NCBI GenBank assembly: GCA_050181465.1
Contig: JBFXDD010000012.1
Coordinates: forward strand, 52,785-116,784
Reading direction: 5' to 3'
Source of the DNA: JACRLW01 sp050181465
Lineage (GTDB): Bacteria > Planctomycetota > UBA1135 > UBA2386
DNA length: 64,000 nt
The position numbers and the translations under genes are program-made. Positions 61,083 through 64,000 of this stretch are shown piece after piece; positions within the stretch are counted from its first letter, which is position 1, and each line of letters begins with the position of its first letter. The notes beneath the pieces were generated by a model. It was not told the origin of the DNA, did not search any database, and worked only from the letters and a program-made list of their open reading frames with translations.

Positions 61083-63929
61083 GTGACCGACGGCCCGCAT
61101 TCCCCACCGCACGACGGTTCGCCGCCGAAGACCGACGACCTGCAGGAGCTGCTCACGCGCTGCATCGACGCGATCGCCGAGACCGGCAAACTGGAGAATG
61201 CCGAGCCGGTGATCCGCGGCAGCGGTGCCTTGGCGTCGGCGCTGCGGGAGCGACTTGCCAAGCTGCACCGTGCCGGCCTCCTGCCGGTCGGCGAGACGAC
61301 CGAAGCGGCACCCGCATCCCACCCCGAACGCCTCGGCGACTTCCGCCTGCTCCGGCCGCTGGGCCGCGGCGGCATGGGCGTGGTCTACCTCGCCGTCCAA
61401 GAGTCGCTCGGTCGGGAAGTCGCGCTGAAGCTCGTTCACCCCGAACTGCTCTATTTCCCCGGCGCGCGCGAGCGCTTCCGCCGCGAGGTGGCGGTGATCG
61501 CGCGTCTCGAAGACCCAGGCATCGTCCCGATCCACACCGTCGGCGAGGTCGACGGCATTCCCTACTTCGCGATGGAATACGTGGCGGGGGCCAACCTCGC
61601 CGAGGTGATCGAGACACTCCGCCCGCGCAACCCCTCCAGCCTGCGCGGCAGCGACTTGCACAAGCTCCTGATCGAGCGCGCGGGGCGCTCCTCGAGCGAC
61701 GAGGCCGATCTGTTCGCCGGCTCCTGGCCGGACACCTGCGCGCGGATCGTCCAGCGCATGGCGCTCGCCGCGCACCACGCCCACGAACGCGGCGTGCTGC
61801 ACCGCGATCTGAAGCCGTCGAACGCGATGATCACCCCGCGTGGACGCGTGCTCCTGCTCGACTTCGGGCTGGCATCGGCAGACGGCGCGACCTCGCTGAC
61901 CCGCAGCGGCGCAGTCGTCGGCACACTTCACTACATGGCTCCCGAGCAAGTGCGAGGCGAAGCCATCGATGCGCGCTCGGAGGTGTATTCCCTCGCCGCA
62001 ACGCTCTACGAGCTGCTCACGCTCACGCCTCCGCACGATGCAGCGAGCGCCGATGCGCTCCGATCGTCGATACTCGACCGCACGCCCTCGTCGCCGCGAT
62101 TGCGCAATCCTGAAGTCACGCGCGACTTGGCCAAGGTCGTCTTGATCGCGCTCGATCGTGATCCCGCGCATCGATACGCGACCGGAGCCGACTTCGCAGC
62201 CGACCTCGGTCGCTGCCTCGAACGACGACCGATCCTGGCGCGTCCACCCGGGGTCGCGGTACGCGCGCGACGCTGGACCCAGCGGCATCCGGCAGCCGCG
62301 TTGGCGTTCCTGCTCTCGTTGGTGGCCGGCATCGGCATCACTCTGCTGATGCGTGAACGCGACGATGCCGAGCGGTCCTCGCGGACGAACCTCGACAGTG
62401 CCGTACGCGCGATCGCGTCCTTGGTGGAGCAAGCTCGTGACCCGCGCTTGATCGACGTTCCCGGTCTGGATGCGACCCGCGAACGCCAACTTGCCGAGGC
62501 CGTGGAACTTCTCGACCAGGTCCGCCGAGCGAATCCCAGCGATCCGCGCATCCGTCTCTCGATGTTCGTGACGGCCGGCGAAGTCGCTGCACTTCAGACC
62601 CAGTTGGGACGAGCCGACGCCGCGTTCGCCACCGCCGACGCGGTCCTGCGAGAGCTTGCCGCGGACCCATCCACCGTCGGGCCGTCCACCATCGATTCCT
62701 CCACCATCGTCACTGGGCCCGCATCGCTCCTCGCCGAAGCGTCGTTGCTGCGTGCGCGCGCCAACGCGCGGCGACAACTAGGCGCCTTCGACGATGCCAA
62801 GCGAGACACGACCTCGGCATTGCAACGGCTGGCAGGCATCTCCGGGCCACTTCTCGGCGAGGCACTGGACCTGCGTGCCACCTGCCTGGTCGATCTCGCC
62901 GCGCTCGAGTCAGCCGCAGGCAATCCTCGCGGCGCTCACGCCCACCTCTCGGAAGCCATCGCGATCGACGAACGCCGGATCGATGCCGCTTCGTCGCTGG
63001 CCAGGATTCTCGATTCGCTTCGGACACTCGACAATCTGGCCAACTCACTCCAGAAGCTCGGACAACCACAGGATGCCCTCTCAGCCCTCGACAAGGGCGC
63101 GGGACGCTTCGCCGAGCTGCTCGCCCGTCATCCGCGGGAGCCTCATCTGCGGCGGGAGTCGCTACGCAATCAGGCGGCGCGCGCGAGCGCACTCCGCGCC
63201 CTCGAGCGTTACCCGGAAGCGCTCGGCCTCATCGCGGAAGCCGCGAGCGGCTTCGACGATCTGATCCGTGAGTACCCGGATCGCATCGCGTACGCGTGGT
63301 CGCGCAGCATGCTGGACTATGAGGCGGGGCAGACCGCGGAAGCGGCCGGCAGCTTCGAACAGGCCAAGCAGCTCTATGGGTCGGCAATCGAAAAGCACCG
63401 CGCGCTCCTCGCGCGGGCACCTGGTCATCGCGAGTACGCGGCAGACGCGGCCTTGTTCGTCACACGCCTCGCGCGGATCGCCGTGGCCACGCATTCAGCG
63501 CACGACCTGGAACTCGATGCCCTCCTCGAGGAAGGCATCGCGTGGCAAGCCCCCCTCTGCGAGGCAAATCCGGCGGATCGCTACTGGCGACGCAATCTCA
63601 TCCAACTGCGCAACCAGCTCGGTCGCCTGCGGTTGGAACAGGACCGACCACAGGATGCGCGCGCACAGTTTGAGTCCTTGGCCGAACTCTACTCACTCGA
63701 GCGGGACGCCAAGGTCGAGCGCGCAGAGGAACTCCTGATCTACTCGCTGCGGATGCTCACGATCGCGCAAGCATCTGCCGACGACCAGGATGCTGCGATG
63801 GCGACGCTTCGACGACTCGTCACGGAGCACGCCCTGTCCACGGCGCTGCTGGCGGAGATGGGGCATGAACTCCACCTCGAAGACCGAGAAGACTTCGCCG
63901 CGCTGCGAGAGCTCGCCGCCAAGCGTTAG
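61083..63929 (+). CDS. Ser/Thr protein kinase with TM helix and long helical-repeat tail
   Basis: This 948-aa protein starts at GTG 61083. The kinase domain (about 88-385) has GRGGMGVVYLA (94), Lys in 'VALKLVHPELLYFPG', HRDLKPSN (about 239), 'LLDFGLASADG' and 'MAPEQVRGEAIDARSEVYSL', so it should be active. A roughly 35-residue insertion ('RGSDLHKLLIERAGRSSSDE') lies before the catalytic loop. The membrane helix is at about 402-420 ('ALAFLLSLVAGIGITLLM'). The tail (about 425-948) is TPR-like, predicted outside. The TAG stop (63927-63929) is formed by the TA target dinucleotide plus the first base of MITE copy D, so the natural C-terminus may have been longer. Confidence 0.93.
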   Translation: MTDGPHSPPHDGSPPKTDDLQELLTRCIDAIAETGKLENAEPVIRGSGALASALRERLAKLHRAGLLPVGETTEAAPASHPERLGDFRLLRPLGRGGMGVVYLAVQESLGREVALKLVHPELLYFPGARERFRREVAVIARLEDPGIVPIHTVGEVDGIPYFAMEYVAGANLAEVIETLRPRNPSSLRGSDLHKLLIERAGRSSSDEADLFAGSWPDTCARIVQRMALAAHHAHERGVLHRDLKPSNAMITPRGRVLLLDFGLASADGATSLTRSGAVVGTLHYMAPEQVRGEAIDARSEVYSLAATLYELLTLTPPHDAASADALRSSILDRTPSSPRLRNPEVTRDLAKVVLIALDRDPAHRYATGADFAADLGRCLERRPILARPPGVAVRARRWTQRHPAAALAFLLSLVAGIGITLLMRERDDAERSSRTNLDSAVRAIASLVEQARDPRLIDVPGLDATRERQLAEAVELLDQVRRANPSDPRIRLSMFVTAGEVAALQTQLGRADAAFATADAVLRELAADPSTVGPSTIDSSTIVTGPASLLAEASLLRARANARRQLGAFDDAKRDTTSALQRLAGISGPLLGEALDLRATCLVDLAALESAAGNPRGAHAHLSEAIAIDERRIDAASSLARILDSLRTLDNLANSLQKLGQPQDALSALDKGAGRFAELLARHPREPHLRRESLRNQAARASALRALERYPEALGLIAEAASGFDDLIREYPDRIAYAWSRSMLDYEAGQTAEAAGSFEQAKQLYGSAIEKHRALLARAPGHREYAADAALFVTRLARIAVATHSAHDLELDALLEEGIAWQAPLCEANPADRYWRRNLIQLRNQLGRLRLEQDRPQDARAQFESLAELYSLERDAKVERAEELLIYSLRMLTIAQASADDQDAAMATLRRLVTEHALSTALLAEMGHELHLEDREDFAALRELAAKR

Positions 63930-64000
63930 CCCGGACCACTCGTGAACGTCTGCTGTGATCGCCACAAGTCGCGCCCGGCGTCGATCTCGCGACGACGTTC
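63927..64000. mobile_element. MITE copy D, internally deleted, cut by window end
   Basis: It starts TA-GCCCGGACCACTCGTGAACG and matches the first 49 bases of copy C with a few changes. It then jumps at about 63977 to the sequence next to the opposite end (TCGATCTCGCGACGACGTTC). The central palindrome and about 100 bp are missing, so this is a short form of about 90 bp; its right end lies beyond the window. The left TA and the following G form the stop codon of the kinase gene. Confidence 0.8.

Noticed and set aside
62338..62777. Upstream extension of the minus-strand ECF sigma frame to 62777
   Set aside because: It is the shadow of the kinase gene; the sigma protein starts at 61055 by homology.

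Overview
The window is GC-rich DNA densely packed with long genes on both strands. Several things together point to a Planctomycetota-type bacterium, though I name no species. There are two pairs of an ECF sigma factor with a Ser/Thr kinase of the PknB type carrying a membrane segment and a long TPR-like tail. There are two further sigma factors fused to extracytoplasmic carboxypeptidase-regulatory-like domains. There are many secreted beta-propeller and beta-helix proteins, N-methylated prepilin-like proteins, and KdsB (LPS biosynthesis). This lineage call is an inference from gene content.

Layout. 0-18 kb: the tail of an HD-GYP-like protein, a ClC transporter with CBS and RCK_C-like domains, a lipoprotein, a thioredoxin/toroid protein, a two-gene prepilin operon (one member about 1169 aa), a Nudix/metallo-beta-lactamase fusion, tRNA-Thr(CGT), a HEAT-repeat protein divergent from an NtrC-type regulator, and a sigma-factor/membrane fusion. 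18-27 kb: a LysM protein, a lipoprotein-kdsB-pyrG operon, a decayed small locus, and a GT-C-like membrane protein. 26-35 kb: an ECF sigma-kinase operon, then a secreted beta-helix/FG-GAP operon whose first gene has a pentanucleotide repeat inside its 5' coding end, then an SGNH hydrolase. 35-45 kb: GCS2 ligase-CBS and AspA-like deacylase operon, a PaaZ-type aldehyde dehydrogenase, a broken gene, NHL and TPR proteins, and glutaryl-CoA dehydrogenase. 45-64 kb: an EI24-like membrane protein, a metallopeptidase lipoprotein, metG, an H1-like Lys/Ala protein, a C25-like protein, a second sigma-factor fusion, a three-gene secreted cluster, and a divergent ECF sigma/kinase pair.

Four copies of a short mobile repeat lie at about 0.3, 18.5, 40.8 and 63.9 kb. 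The two intact copies are exactly 182 bp including flanking TA dinucleotides. They have 22-bp terminal inverted repeats, sit in CTAG targets, and encode nothing: the hallmarks of a MITE mobilised by an IS630-type transposase. One copy sits inside a 20-bp tandem array, so the target duplication can be read directly. One interrupts a coding region, one supplies the stop codon of a kinase, and one is an old relic.

The strongest new lead is the GGAGA repeat (nine units plus two bases) at 33977-34023. It lies just after a start codon with a good Shine-Dalgarno and puts the secreted beta-helix protein out of frame. Gain of one unit or loss of two would restore it, which suggests phase-variable expression of a secreted protein and possibly of its FG-GAP partner.
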